From: Leptospira adleri
Lineage (GTDB): Bacteria > Spirochaetota > Leptospiria > Leptospirales > Leptospiraceae
Reading direction: 5' to 3'
Assembly (NCBI RefSeq): GCF_002811985.1
Contig: NZ_NPDU01000001.1
Span: 62,001-126,000 of the forward strand
Length of the DNA: 64,000 bases
The position numbers and the translations under genes are program-made. Positions 24,241 through 35,413 of the stretch are shown piece by piece (within the stretch, counting starts at the first letter, position 1; each line of letters begins with the position of its first letter). The notes beneath the pieces were generated by a model. It saw nothing but the letters and a program-made list of their open reading frames with translations. It was not told where the DNA came from and ran no database searches.

Positions 24241-25113
24241 ATGGAACGTTCTTCTCTCTCTGAAAAAATCCGCTCTTCGGAAATGATCGTAATCAAAGTG
24301 GGCTCGGCGCGGCTTTCCGGTCCAGAGTCGGAAGTGAACGACTTTCTCTTTCAATTGGTAAGCGACATCCGTCACCTCAGGGATCTCGGTAAAAAAGTGA
24401 TTCTGGTCTCTTCCGGTGCGATCGCTCGCGGGAGACTTTTGTTAAGCGAACTCCCCTCTTCGATCGCTTCCGGAGATTCTCTTTCCGAAAAACAGGCGTT
24501 AGCCGCCATGGGTCAGAATCGACTCGTCAATCTCTACGACAGTTTTTTTTCCAAGGTCAACCTAAGCATCGCGCAGATTCTTTTCGGAGTTTTGGATCTG
24601 GAGTCTAAAGAAGGATACAAGAATTTAAAGAACACATTCACCCAACTTTTAGAATGGGGAATTCTTCCCGTAGTGAACGAGAACGATTCCGTCGCGACCG
24701 AAGAAGTAAGATTCGGAGACAACGATATGCTTTCCGCATTGGTAAGTCTGATCGTAGGCGCAGATCTGCTGATCATTCTCACCGGTGTGGACGGTTTTTT
24801 AAAAGAAGAGAAAGTAGTTCCATTCTTAGAAAGAATCCGAAAAGAAGACTTGGATCTCGCGGGAGGACCGAGCGGACCGGGAACCGGGGGAATGTTTACA
24901 AAACTCAAATCCGCAGGTTTACTTTCGGAGGCCGGAGTTCCGACCGCGATCTTGAACGGAAAGAAGATGCACGTCATTCGGGAGTTTTTGGATAAAAACT
25001 CGATCGGAACGTTAGTCGCTCCTTCGGGCAACCGTGTGTTTTCGGAAGAGGATGTAAAGGAAATCATTCGTAAGAATCGGAATGGAAACGGTAACGGAGG
25101 AAATCATATATGA
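24241..25113 (+). CDS. proB: Glutamate 5-kinase, form without PUA domain
   Basis: The 290-residue protein has the amino acid kinase motifs [64 protein letters not shown] and [20 protein letters not shown]. It phosphorylates glutamate in the first step of proline synthesis. E. coli ProB is about 370 residues with a C-terminal PUA domain; this one stops after the kinase domain, a form known in several bacteria. It overlaps proA by 4 bp (ATGA), so the two enzymes are coupled. Confidence 0.96.
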   Translation: MERSSLSEKIRSSEMIVIKVGSARLSGPESEVNDFLFQLVSDIRHLRDLGKKVILVSSGAIARGRLLLSELPSSIASGDSLSEKQALAAMGQNRLVNLYDSFFSKVNLSIAQILFGVLDLESKEGYKNLKNTFTQLLEWGILPVVNENDSVATEEVRFGDNDMLSALVSLIVGADLLIILTGVDGFLKEEKVVPFLERIRKEDLDLAGGPSGPGTGGMFTKLKSAGLLSEAGVPTAILNGKKMHVIREFLDKNSIGTLVAPSGNRVFSEEDVKEIIRKNRNGNGNGGNHI

Positions 25114-26360
25114 AAGAATCGGAATACGTCGAAAATCTCTGCGCCCGCGCCAAAAAAGCTTCCAGAACCCTCAAGTCGCTTCCGTCTTCCCTGAAAAATA
25201 AAGTCCTTCTTGATCTCGCAGATATATTAGAAAAACGGAAAGAAGAGATTCTTAAAGCAAACGCACTGGATCTTAAAGACGGAAAGGAAAAAAATCTTTC
25301 GTCCGCACTCATGGATCGCCTTCTTCTCAACGAGAAACGAATTTCCGGAATGGCTTCGGCTCTTCGCGAAATCGTATCTCTTCCCGATCCGGTCGGAGAA
25401 GTGACGAGAGGATTGACTCTTCCGAACGGACTTGAACTCGTCACAAGAAGAGTTCCTCTGGGCGTTGTAATGGTAATCTACGAATCGCGACCAAACGTTA
25501 CGATAGACGTCGGAGCGCTTTCTTTTAAATCAGGAAACGCTTGTATTCTCCGCGGCGGAAGCGAAGCGTTTCATTCCAACACGGCTTTGGTAAAACTGTT
25601 TCACGAAGTTCTTCAAAAAGAAGGGATCGACGTAGGAGCCGTTACTTTTGTGGACAAGACGGATCGCGCGTTTATGCTTCCTTTCTTTCAGCAAACTTCT
25701 ACGATCGATATCGTGGTTCCGAGGGGCGGCGAAGGATTGATCAGGTTTGTTTCAGAACATTCCAAGATTCCGGTCGTAAAACACGACAAAGGCGTTTGTA
25801 ATCTTTATATCGATCAAGACGCGGATCCGGAAAAAGTGATTCCGATCGTAATCAACTCCAAGGTGCAAAGACCCGGAGTTTGTAACGCGACGGAGAATTT
25901 GATTCTTCATACCGGATATCCTTTTCGCAAAGAACTTTTAGAGGCTCTTGCAAAAGAAGGAGTGGAACTTTTGCTTGATCCTTCTTCGCTTTCTCTTTAT
26001 CCAAAAGGGAAGCCGGTTAAAGAAGAGGATTACTTCGAAGAATTTTTGGATCTTAGACTTTCCGTAAAAACGGTTTCTTCTTTGGAGGAAGCGTTATCTT
26101 TTATCGAAAGAACTTCTTCCGGTCACACCGAAGCGATCGTAACCGAAGATTTAAGCACGGCTAAAATTTTCACGAGTTCTTTGGATTCGGCGGCTCTTTT
26201 TATCAATTGTTCCACCCGTTTTCACGACGGCGGAGAGTTCGGTCTCGGCGCGGAAGTCGGAATTTCCACCGGAAAACTTCACGTAAGAGGACCGATGGGT
26301 TTGGTTCACCTCACGACGACGACCACTTACGTTACCGGGAACGGACAAATCCGAGGATAA
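25110..26360 (+). CDS. proA: Gamma-glutamyl phosphate reductase
   Basis: The 416-residue protein follows proB with an ATGA overlap. Typical stretches are [68 protein letters not shown] (with the catalytic Cys) and [20 protein letters not shown]. It reduces glutamyl phosphate with NADPH to the semialdehyde that cyclises toward proline. Length is normal. nadD starts 3 bp after its stop. Confidence 0.97.
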   Translation: MKESEYVENLCARAKKASRTLKSLPSSLKNKVLLDLADILEKRKEEILKANALDLKDGKEKNLSSALMDRLLLNEKRISGMASALREIVSLPDPVGEVTRGLTLPNGLELVTRRVPLGVVMVIYESRPNVTIDVGALSFKSGNACILRGGSEAFHSNTALVKLFHEVLQKEGIDVGAVTFVDKTDRAFMLPFFQQTSTIDIVVPRGGEGLIRFVSEHSKIPVVKHDKGVCNLYIDQDADPEKVIPIVINSKVQRPGVCNATENLILHTGYPFRKELLEALAKEGVELLLDPSSLSLYPKGKPVKEEDYFEEFLDLRLSVKTVSSLEEALSFIERTSSGHTEAIVTEDLSTAKIFTSSLDSAALFINCSTRFHDGGEFGLGAEVGISTGKLHVRGPMGLVHLTTTTTYVTGNGQIRG

Positions 26361-26362
26361 AA

Positions 26363-26971
26363 ATGTCCTCGGAACAAAAAATACTCACCGGAATTTTCGG
26401 AGGAAGTTTCGATCCTCCTCATGAAGGACATTCAGGAATTCTAAAGTCTTTTTTTGAGGAAGTTCCGGAATGCAAAGAAGTTTTCATCGTCCCCAATCGT
26501 CAAAATCCTCTCAAAGAAAAAAAAATGACGTCGGCGGAAGACATATTAGAAATGTTGAATTTGTTTGTTTCTGATTTCAAGGACCGTGTCGCGGTTTTGG
26601 ATTTGGAATTAAGACGAAAAGATCCAAGTTATACGGTTGATACCCTGATCGAACTACGGGCGGCATATCCGAAACGGGAGTTCGTCCTTTTGATAGGCGA
26701 GGATAACTACGACAACTTTCACGAATGGAAGAACTGGAAAAAAATTCTCGAAAACGTTAAGAATGTCTGTGTGTTTCGCAGAGCCTCGGAGACAATTCCG
26801 GTAAATCCAAACCTCAAAGACGCTTCCGAAAAATTCATCTTTTTAGACAATCCCCTTCTCCCGGTGAGTTCTACGGAATTACGGCGGGAATTTCAATCCT
26901 CTAGTGAAACTTCGAAGATCGCCTCCAATCTGCGCCAATACATAAAGAAGAACGGCCTCTATCGAAAGTAA
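26363..26971 (+). CDS. nadD: Nicotinate-nucleotide adenylyltransferase
   Basis: I start at ATG 26363, three bases after the proA stop, giving 202 residues; the frame is open further upstream inside proA but [20 protein letters not shown] is the natural N-terminus. [11 protein letters not shown] is the nucleotidyltransferase (HxGH-type) motif and [15 protein letters not shown] the C-terminal SxTxxR-like motif. It makes deamido-NAD from nicotinate mononucleotide and ATP. It closes the rplU-nadD cluster. Confidence 0.94.
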   Translation: MSSEQKILTGIFGGSFDPPHEGHSGILKSFFEEVPECKEVFIVPNRQNPLKEKKMTSAEDILEMLNLFVSDFKDRVAVLDLELRRKDPSYTVDTLIELRAAYPKREFVLLIGEDNYDNFHEWKNWKKILENVKNVCVFRRASETIPVNPNLKDASEKFIFLDNPLLPVSSTELRREFQSSSETSKIASNLRQYIKKNGLYRK

Positions 26972-26988
26972 AAACCCGAATCAAAGAT

Positions 26989-27627
26989 TTATCGATTGTG
27001 TGGATTTTTTTTGCGGGCTTTTTTCGTTGTTTGGGCGTTTTGATTCTTTACGTTTTTCTCATACAATGACTTTTCCAGAGCTCTGGACATATGCACTTCC
27101 CTCGGAGCGCATCCGTTTTTTTCGAGGACCGAGTTGATCCTTTGCGCCAAACGAAGCGGGTCCACACAGTGTTCCACGATCAAATACGAGTGACTTCCGC
27201 TTTCCACTGGTAAATCGAGATAAAAGCCTACACTCTTTAGAAAACCGTCTTTAACCGCTCGAAATCGAAAATCGGAAGATATCGGAATCTTGAGCAAACC
27301 TCCGGCATAAAACCGTTTTCCGGAAGAAAGAAAAAGGCCTCCCGATAAAGAAATAAATTCTTGATTCACTATGATCCGTTCGATTCTTATTGAACGTTTG
27401 AAACCGAACCAAAGTAAAAACAAGGAAAGGGATAGAAAAAAAAGAGACATGATGACGAGGACAAAAAAATCGGAAGAGAATTGATCGCTGATTCTTTCGG
27501 GTCTTTCCATCGTCTGGCGCACGAATGAATAGACAATAAAAAGAAATAAACAGCCGAGTACGATCGATATCGAACTCCAAAGCAAAGTGCGAGGAGCGGG
27601 CCGATTGTAAATAAATATTTTCTCCAT
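26989..27627 (-). CDS. Two-helix membrane protein of unknown function
   Basis: The 212-residue protein has helices at about residues 16-37 and 52-73 (LWSSISIVLGCLFLFIVYSF, FVLVIMSLFFLSLSLFLLWF), then a soluble domain (IERIIVNQEFISLSGGLFLS, FYLDLPVESGSHSYLIVEHC) and a basic, low-complexity tail (NVKNQNAQTTKKARKKNPHN). The layout resembles the YcxB-like protein at 4029-4508, with paired helices before a small beta domain. AGGAG precedes ATG 27627. It is convergent with nadD, 17 bp apart. Confidence 0.7.
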   Translation of the reverse strand: MEKIFIYNRPAPRTLLWSSISIVLGCLFLFIVYSFVRQTMERPERISDQFSSDFFVLVIMSLFFLSLSLFLLWFGFKRSIRIERIIVNQEFISLSGGLFLSSGKRFYAGGLLKIPISSDFRFRAVKDGFLKSVGFYLDLPVESGSHSYLIVEHCVDPLRLAQRINSVLEKNGCAPREVHMSRALEKSLYEKNVKNQNAQTTKKARKKNPHNR

Positions 27628-28371
27628 ACGTCGAGCTCGGTTCTCCTTTTCCTTTTAACAATTACGATCCATCTTATTTTCATTTCAAGGTCGAACGTTT
27701 CTTGTCTTCATACAAGGAAGACTTTGGCCAAGAGGATCTTAAATCGGCTTTCGTTTTGAAAAACTTCCTAACCCGGCGAACGGTTTCGGATGTCAACGCA
27801 TCGGATTAGAACCTCGGCGTTTATACGAACTTCGTAAAACTTAACGATCTTCGTTACGGCTCACTTTGAAACGATCGCAAACTTTGCCAAAACCGGGACC
27901 GAGGTTAACCGAAAATCGGGGACTGGAACCGCCCGCTTCCGAATTCTTGCGTTTATACGAACAGTGGAAAATTCCGCGTAGAAAGAGATACGTGCTTCCG
28001 ATCTTTCATCATTTCGGCGTTTATACGAACTTCGTCTAATTGCTTTTGTTTTGAGAGAACGAAACTCTTTCGGCTGATTCTAACGATCGTCATTGAATCC
28101 AAATCGGTTCCTTTTCATAAAAAATTTACAACCCGTTTTTTTTATATAAAGGGCTACGGAAAATCCCGGCTGTGAGACTACGAATTTAAGGAGGAAATCG
28201 TATTCTTTTTTAAATTCGGCGTTTATACGAACTTCGTCTAAACGCAAATTCTCTCAAAAATATCTCTTTAAAAAACTCGAGAAACATCGACGACTAGGTT
28301 CCCGAGAAAATCAGCCTTCCTCTTTCAAAAAATAGAATTTTCAAATCATTCTCCCTCCACATCCTGGACCC
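27628..28371. other. Intergenic region before murF
   Basis: This 744-bp gap lies between divergent genes. It contains the TTATACGAA repeat array (27813-28240) and none of the 16-bp hairpins found in other gaps. I see no gene. The murF promoter should lie in the last 150 bp. Confidence 0.6.
27813..28240 (+). repeat. Spaced near-palindromic repeats CGGCGTTTATACGAACTTCG
   Basis: Four copies lie in one gap: CTCGGCGTTTATACGAACTT (from 27814), a half copy TTGCGTTTATACGAAC (from 27948), and two copies identical over 27 bp (from 28014 and 28216). Each full copy holds the near-palindrome TTATACGAA-C-TTCGTCTAA (8 of 9 positions paired; the first copy ends TTCGTAAAA). Starts are 132, 68 and 202 bp apart, close to multiples of 67. 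A similar CTCGGCGTTTATA stretch precedes the ketoacyl synthase gene at 62.5 kb. Confidence 0.8.
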
Positions 28372-29772
28372 ATGAAGGCAGACTTCTTTTACGATCCGGA
28401 AACGATCCGGCGAGTCTTGGGAACAGAGGATGATACTTGGTTCAAAGAGGATGTTCAGATCACCAATATCACGACCGCGTCCGGCGAAGCGGAAGCCGGT
28501 TCTCTTTTTGTTCCGCTCCGGGGAAACCGAGACGGACATGAATTTATAAGAGACGCAATTTCCAGAGGCGCATCGTATTTTCTGATCGAAAAAGATCATC
28601 CCCTCCGCAAGCAACTTTCTTCGGAAGAAGAACGGAAAGCGATTCCGGTAAAAGACACGTTACTCGCTCTTGGTGGCCTCGCCGCGTTTCATCGCTCGCG
28701 GTTTCGGCCGATTCTCATCGCGGTAACGGGTTCAAGTGGAAAGACTACAACAAAGGAACTTCTGGGGAATTGCCTCCGGAATATAGGCTCGGACGCGTTA
28801 GTCGTCACTGAAAAAAATTATAACAACGAGATCGGACTTCCATTCACGCTTTTTAGAATCACGAACGGAACCCGGATCGTCGTTTGTGAAATGGGAATGA
28901 ATCACAAGGGGGAAATTTCCAGACTTTCCGCGATCGCAAAACCGGATCTAGCGATTATAACGACGATCGGAACCGCACACATAGAGTTTTTGGGAAGCCA
29001 GAAAAATATTGCGAAAGCTAAGGCCGAGGTTGTCGAAGGTCTTCCCAGCGGAGGAAAACTTTTTTTCCCGAACTCCGGAGAATATTCAAAAATCCTAAAG
29101 AAGAAACTTAGAAAACACCACGGAGAATTGGTTCTAACGGAACCGGAAAAAACTTTCAAGATCGTAGAAAAAAAACCTCTCGGGTTCGTCCTCGATTACA
29201 AAGGTAAAAAGATAGATTGGAATCTTCCCGGAGAAAAACTCCTCGGGAATCTGGCCCTTGCGGTCGAATGTCTGAAAACGATCGGAACACCGGAGGAATG
29301 GATCTCGGAGGGAATTTCCGGCTTTCGATCCGGCAACAAACGTCTCGATCTTCAAAACGGAAAGTATTCGATCGTCAACGACACATACAACGCGAATTAC
29401 GAATCTATGATTTCCTCTCTTGAAGTCGCGGATCAGCTCGCCGACGGAAAAGAATTCTACGCGGTCTTAGGAGACATGAAAGAATTGGGAAAACATTCTT
29501 TTGCGTTTCATAAAAAATTGGGAAAACACTGTATTCGATTTAAAAACCTAAAAGGACTTTTTACCTTCGGACAGGATTCAAAATGGATCCAAGAAGAATT
29601 CAGCAAACGTGCGGACCCGCAAAAATTCTCCTTTCATTTTCCGGGAACGGAGGACGGTCTCAAGGAACTCGTCGAGACCTTTGTAGAAAAAGTCCCCGAA
29701 TCCGCCGTCGTTTTAGCAAAGGCTTCGAGAGGAATCCAACTGGAACGTTTCGTGGAACGTCTTCCCGTTTAG
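28372..29772 (+). CDS. murF: UDP-MurNAc-tripeptide--D-alanyl-D-alanine ligase
   Basis: The 466-residue protein has the Mur ligase architecture: an N-terminal UDP-binding domain, the ATP loop AVTGSSGKTTTKELLGNCL near residue 118, VVTEKNYNNEIGLPFTLF, CEMGMNHKGEISRLSAIAKP and a C-terminal domain with IVNDTYNANYESMISSLE and YAVLGDMKELGKHS. The sequence NYNNEIGLP and the DTYNANP-like motif identify MurF among Mur ligases. It adds the terminal dipeptide to the peptidoglycan precursor. A long regulatory-looking gap precedes it and purE follows closely. Confidence 0.96.
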   Translation: MKADFFYDPETIRRVLGTEDDTWFKEDVQITNITTASGEAEAGSLFVPLRGNRDGHEFIRDAISRGASYFLIEKDHPLRKQLSSEEERKAIPVKDTLLALGGLAAFHRSRFRPILIAVTGSSGKTTTKELLGNCLRNIGSDALVVTEKNYNNEIGLPFTLFRITNGTRIVVCEMGMNHKGEISRLSAIAKPDLAIITTIGTAHIEFLGSQKNIAKAKAEVVEGLPSGGKLFFPNSGEYSKILKKKLRKHHGELVLTEPEKTFKIVEKKPLGFVLDYKGKKIDWNLPGEKLLGNLALAVECLKTIGTPEEWISEGISGFRSGNKRLDLQNGKYSIVNDTYNANYESMISSLEVADQLADGKEFYAVLGDMKELGKHSFAFHKKLGKHCIRFKNLKGLFTFGQDSKWIQEEFSKRADPQKFSFHFPGTEDGLKELVETFVEKVPESAVVLAKASRGIQLERFVERLPV

Positions 29773-29823
29773 TACTTGCAGACCTCTTATCCGAAAGAAA
29801 TATCTAACGCAGGAGAAACAAAC

Positions 29824-30308
<485 letters not shown>

Positions 30309-30312
<4 letters not shown>

Positions 30313-31439
30313 CGCAAAAAAAAGTTCTTCTTCCGGGGGCCAAACTCGGAGTGATGGGTTCAGGTCAACTCGCGAGAATGTTCGCGCTGGAAGCGATTCC
30401 AAGCGGATACGAGGTATCGGTTTATTCTCCCGAATTACATTCTCCGGCAGGGGGAGTCGGAGCTAAAGAATTCGTCTCGGAGTACGAAGACAAAGAAGCG
30501 CTCTTGACTTTTTTAAAATCAATCGACGCGCTTACATTCGAATTTGAGAATATTCCGGAAATTGCACTTTCCGTCGTCGAGGAATTCGAGAAAAATTCCG
30601 ATCTGATCGTTCGGCCTTCGGCGAACTGTATCCGGATCGCCCAGAATCGGTGGAAGGAAAAATCCGCCTTTCAAGAAGCGCATATTCCCACGGTAAATTT
30701 TTTTCCCGTTTTTACGGAATCAGAAAAGAGCGAGACTCCTACGAAGGTGAAATTCCCTTGTATCTTAAAAACGAATACGATGGGTTATGACGGAAAGGGA
30801 CAAGTGAAATGCAATTCAAAAGAAGAATTGGAACAGGCCCTTTCCTCTCTAAAGAATCCGAATCATATCGTAGAGGAGTTTTTTCCCTTTACTTCGGAAG
30901 CGTCGGTTATTCTTGCCAGATTTCAGGACGGAACGATCGCAAACTTTCGCCCGTCGCGGAACGTTCATAAAAATCATATCTTGGACCTTACCTTTCATCC
31001 CGGAAATTTTTCTCCGGATGTGGAAAAGAATCTCGTCGACTACGCGAAAAAATTGGCTGAAGAGATCGACTACGTCGGCGTGTTCGGGATCGAGTTTTTC
31101 ATCCAAGGAGATCGGATTCTTTGTAACGAATTCGCTCCCAGACCTCATAACTCCGGACACTTTAGTCAGGACTGCGGTTCCCTCTCTCAGTTTTCTCTTC
31201 AATTGAGAACTCTCTGCGGACTTCCGGCTCCGAAGGAAATTCCGGTAAGATCCGTAACGATGAAGAATATTCTCGGTGAAGATTATAAACCGGAATCGAA
31301 GCTCTGGAGCCAAACATTAGAGAATCCTCATTATCGTCTTCATCTCTACGGGAAAACGGAAGCAAGAAAGGGAAGAAAAATGGGTCACTGGAATTATTCG
31401 GGACCAAATCCTGAATCCGCGTTTAACGATTGGAAATAG
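30309..31439 (+). CDS. purK: N5-carboxyaminoimidazole ribonucleotide synthase
   Basis: The 376-residue ATP-grasp protein starts at GTG 30309, overlapping the purE stop. [17 protein letters not shown] is the N-terminal loop, [12 protein letters not shown] and [20 protein letters not shown] are ATP-grasp and PurK signatures, and [20 protein letters not shown] is diagnostic for PurK. It carboxylates AIR with bicarbonate and ATP; PurE then acts on the product. Length is typical. Confidence 0.96.
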
Positions 31440-31638
31440 AATCCGGATTCTCCGATAAGAGTATCTTTGAGGCAACCCGTCGATCTGCTTAAAAAGGAAA
31501 CAGATCCTGATTTTCACGGAAACTAACGTAAGTTCTACGCTGATTTTTTTCTAAAATTTAATATTTTTTTATAAGAAGACTTTTTTTTCTTTCCTCGCTC
31601 TTCAAATCGAAGAGCAGTTGTATCTTAGGAAAGGCAAA

Positions 31639-33561
31639 GTGAAATTCTCCAATGTAATCAAATCCGGGTTATGCGTTTCCATTCTTCGTTTTTTTATTTT
31701 CATTCTTTTAAGCGCGTCTTTGATCAATTGCTGGTCCAACCCTTTTTACAAACCTCCGGTGGAATGCTTAGGAAAGATCAACAACACACTTTGTCCGAAA
31801 GAGGATTCTCTCGGATTCTTTTGGAGCGGCATTCTTGCCGGATTCTTATACGCCGAAAACGCGGTCACAATTTCTAATTTAGTAAATTATTCTATTGTAC
31901 AATCCGGTTTTTTAGTGGGGAAGGCGCTCACACCCTCGGTGTATGTTTCCTTAGACGACGCTCCCGGAACCCTAGTATCAGTGGACGGGATTTCCAGTTG
32001 GAGATACCAGCTTCCCGCTCCCGCGGTCACGGGATCGTTTTGGAAGTTGGGAACGAAACACAAAATTTCGGTGAAAGCTGTGGATGCGTTCGGAAACGCT
32101 TTCGGCGAAAAGATCGTGAATGTGATCAAAGGAAATAATCGAGATACGAACGGGGACGGTTTTGCGGACGTGATCCTTTCGGTTTCTCCGAGCAACTCGG
32201 TCGTAGGTTACGGCGTTGTCTTTCTAAGCCACGGAGATACGGGGATGCCCTCTTCCACTCCGGACTCGATTCTTACGGACGGGCAAGCGGGCGGAACCTA
32301 TTTCGGAGACAGAATCAGCGCCGGCGATTTTAACGGGGACGGTTATGCGGATATGCTTATCGGATCACAAGCCTATCCGGCGTTCGGGACCATCGGGGCC
32401 GCGTATATTTTTCACAGCGCCGGTCAAAACGGAATCCGAAGTCAAAATTTACAATCCGGCGGTTCGTACAATACGATGATCCAAGGACAGAACGGCGGGG
32501 AACGACTCGGATCAATGGTGTTAGGTGGAGACGTAAATAACGACGGTTATGACGACGCGATTCTTACTTCTCCCTGGATCAGCGTCGGATATATTTTTTA
32601 CAGCCAAGGATCGTCCGGTGTTCCTTCCAAAAACCTAGGCGCCGGTGCGTTAGCCGACATCAAACACTTAGGCGCCGCCGATAACTTCGGACAAACGTCC
32701 AGTGTCGGAGATATCAACGCCGACGGATATATGGATCTTGTCGTGGGCGCTCCTACATTCAACAGCAACCAAGGAAGAATTTATATTTATATCTCGAATG
32801 CGGGAGTTCTTCCGCAGACTCCTCAGTATTTGGTTTCGCCTAACGCACAATGTCCTCCCGGAGGCGGTTGTAGCTACGGTGGTTCCATGATTCAGCTCGC
32901 GGATTTCAACGGAGATTCTTGCGCGGATCTCGCAACAACCGCACAAGGTTACAACACGAACAGAGGGCTTGTTTTCGTTTATCATTCCAATTGCGGCTCC
33001 GCAAATCCTTTTTCGAATTTGCCTAACACGACTTTGTTCGGCCCCGCACTTTCCACTTGCAACGCCGGAAACAATTGTAGCTTCGGCGCTTCCATGTCCG
33101 CAGGCGACACAAATGGGGACGGATTTGCCGACCTGATCGTCGGGGCCTATCAAAGCTCCGCCAATTTTGGAAACGTCTATTTATTTCAAAGCGCGGGAAC
33201 GAGCGGAATCGCAAACACGGACCTAGGCTCCGGCGGTTCCGCCGTTGCAGTGTTAGGTGGAGAATCCGCCGGCCTGAACTTCGGCATTTTTTCCGTTCTT
33301 CAGGACGTAAACGGAGACGGATTGTCCGATATTCTCGTATCGGCTCCGGATCCGATCGCGACCGGAGCTTCGCAGGCAGGAAAAGGTAAGGTTCATTTTT
33401 TTAAAAATACTCCTTCCGTCGGTCCAGGTAATCAAAATCTAAGCGTGGGAGGGAGGGCTACGGCCACTCTCACTTATTCGAACGGACTTTCTTTTGGAAA
33501 TTCGATCGCTTTGGATCAAATCGATTTCTTCGAATCAAACGTCTCGTTTCTATTTCGATAG
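31639..33561 (+). CDS. FG-GAP (integrin alpha-like) beta-propeller lipoprotein
   Basis: I choose GTG 31639, preceded by AGGAAAGG, giving MKFSNVIKSGLCVSILRFFI with a lipobox SLIN-C. The mature 610 residues include an Ig-like segment (SVYVSLDDAPGTLVSVDGIS) and then seven calcium-loop repeats: DTNGDGFADVIL, DFNGDGYADMLIG, DVNNDGYDDAIL, DINADGYMDLVVG, DFNGDSCADLAT, DTNGDGFADLIVG and DVNGDGLSDILVS. Seven FG-GAP units would close one seven-bladed propeller binding calcium. Cell-surface exposure and a protein or host-matrix ligand are possible but not shown. It is monocistronic by position. Confidence 0.88.
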   Translation: MKFSNVIKSGLCVSILRFFIFILLSASLINCWSNPFYKPPVECLGKINNTLCPKEDSLGFFWSGILAGFLYAENAVTISNLVNYSIVQSGFLVGKALTPSVYVSLDDAPGTLVSVDGISSWRYQLPAPAVTGSFWKLGTKHKISVKAVDAFGNAFGEKIVNVIKGNNRDTNGDGFADVILSVSPSNSVVGYGVVFLSHGDTGMPSSTPDSILTDGQAGGTYFGDRISAGDFNGDGYADMLIGSQAYPAFGTIGAAYIFHSAGQNGIRSQNLQSGGSYNTMIQGQNGGERLGSMVLGGDVNNDGYDDAILTSPWISVGYIFYSQGSSGVPSKNLGAGALADIKHLGAADNFGQTSSVGDINADGYMDLVVGAPTFNSNQGRIYIYISNAGVLPQTPQYLVSPNAQCPPGGGCSYGGSMIQLADFNGDSCADLATTAQGYNTNRGLVFVYHSNCGSANPFSNLPNTTLFGPALSTCNAGNNCSFGASMSAGDTNGDGFADLIVGAYQSSANFGNVYLFQSAGTSGIANTDLGSGGSAVAVLGGESAGLNFGIFSVLQDVNGDGLSDILVSAPDPIATGASQAGKGKVHFFKNTPSVGPGNQNLSVGGRATATLTYSNGLSFGNSIALDQIDFFESNVSFLFR

Positions 33562-33632
33562 AATTTGTTCGGACAGAAGGCGGCGGGAAGCCTGTCTTTG
33601 GGACCCGATTGAATCTTTTTCTAAAAAATAAA

Positions 33633-33719
33633 CGTGGGAACTCACACGGATTTTCAAGATGGATCAAGATTGAATCTCGCCAAAAGATCGATACGACGTA
33701 AATTGCGGGAACTCACGCA
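33633..33719. repeat. Two dispersed hairpin repeats with compensated arms
   Basis: CGTGGGAACTCACACG lies at 33633-33648 and TGCGGGAACTCACGCA at 33704-33719. The second has arms TGCG/CGCA where other copies have TGTG/CACA or TGTA/TACA, so both sides of the stem changed together. Confidence 0.85.
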
Positions 33720-33901
33720 GATAAATTCAAATTGTAAGAGGACGTGTTCCAAAATTGGGACAGGTTCTCGCAGATAGATCTTTCTAACAAAGTAAAAGAA
33801 TCTTTTGAGATAAGCTGTAAAACAGGATTCTCTTTTATTTTGCGATCGATTGTTCCGACAAAGAATTCTGCCTAAAAAAGATCGCAAACGGACTTAATCC
33901 G

Positions 33902-33940
33902 AAATTGAATATACTAAAAAATCATCCGTATATTCAATTT
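33902..33940. terminator. Thirteen-base-arm hairpin, probable bidirectional terminator
   Basis: AAATTGAATATAC (33902-33914) pairs perfectly with GTATATTCAATTT (33928-33940) and is followed by TTCT. It lies between the FG-GAP gene and the convergent ugd gene, so it can end either transcript. Confidence 0.7.
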
Positions 33941-34048
33941 TTCTAAAGGTTCTTATCCGAAAGCTAAATTTAGAACCCGATCGAGATCCGTCAGGAAAAT
34001 CTTAGGAAGAAAACGCCGGCGAACCTTCGTTTCTTCCAAGTCCGAAAA

Positions 34049-35359
<1,311 letters not shown>

Positions 35360-35413
35360 ATTGAGAACCAGGATTCCGGAGTTTCCGGGCTTAGAAAGAA
35401 AAATAAATCGGGA

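Larger units (their letters stand above)
33562..34048. other. Intergenic region between convergent genes
   Basis: This 487-bp gap contains two dispersed hairpins and a long terminator-like hairpin. No gene is supported; an open frame on the minus strand at 33654-33887 has no recognisable feature. Confidence 0.5.

Noticed and set aside
27813..28240. The TATACGAAC-TTCG repeats recall loxP arms.
   Set aside because: The near-palindrome has only a one-base centre, whereas tyrosine recombinase sites need 6-8 bp between arms, and no recombinase gene is present.
27813..28240. Repeated units with spacers could suggest a CRISPR array.
   Set aside because: Spacing is irregular (about 40 to 180 bp between copies), one copy is only half, and no cas gene is in the window.
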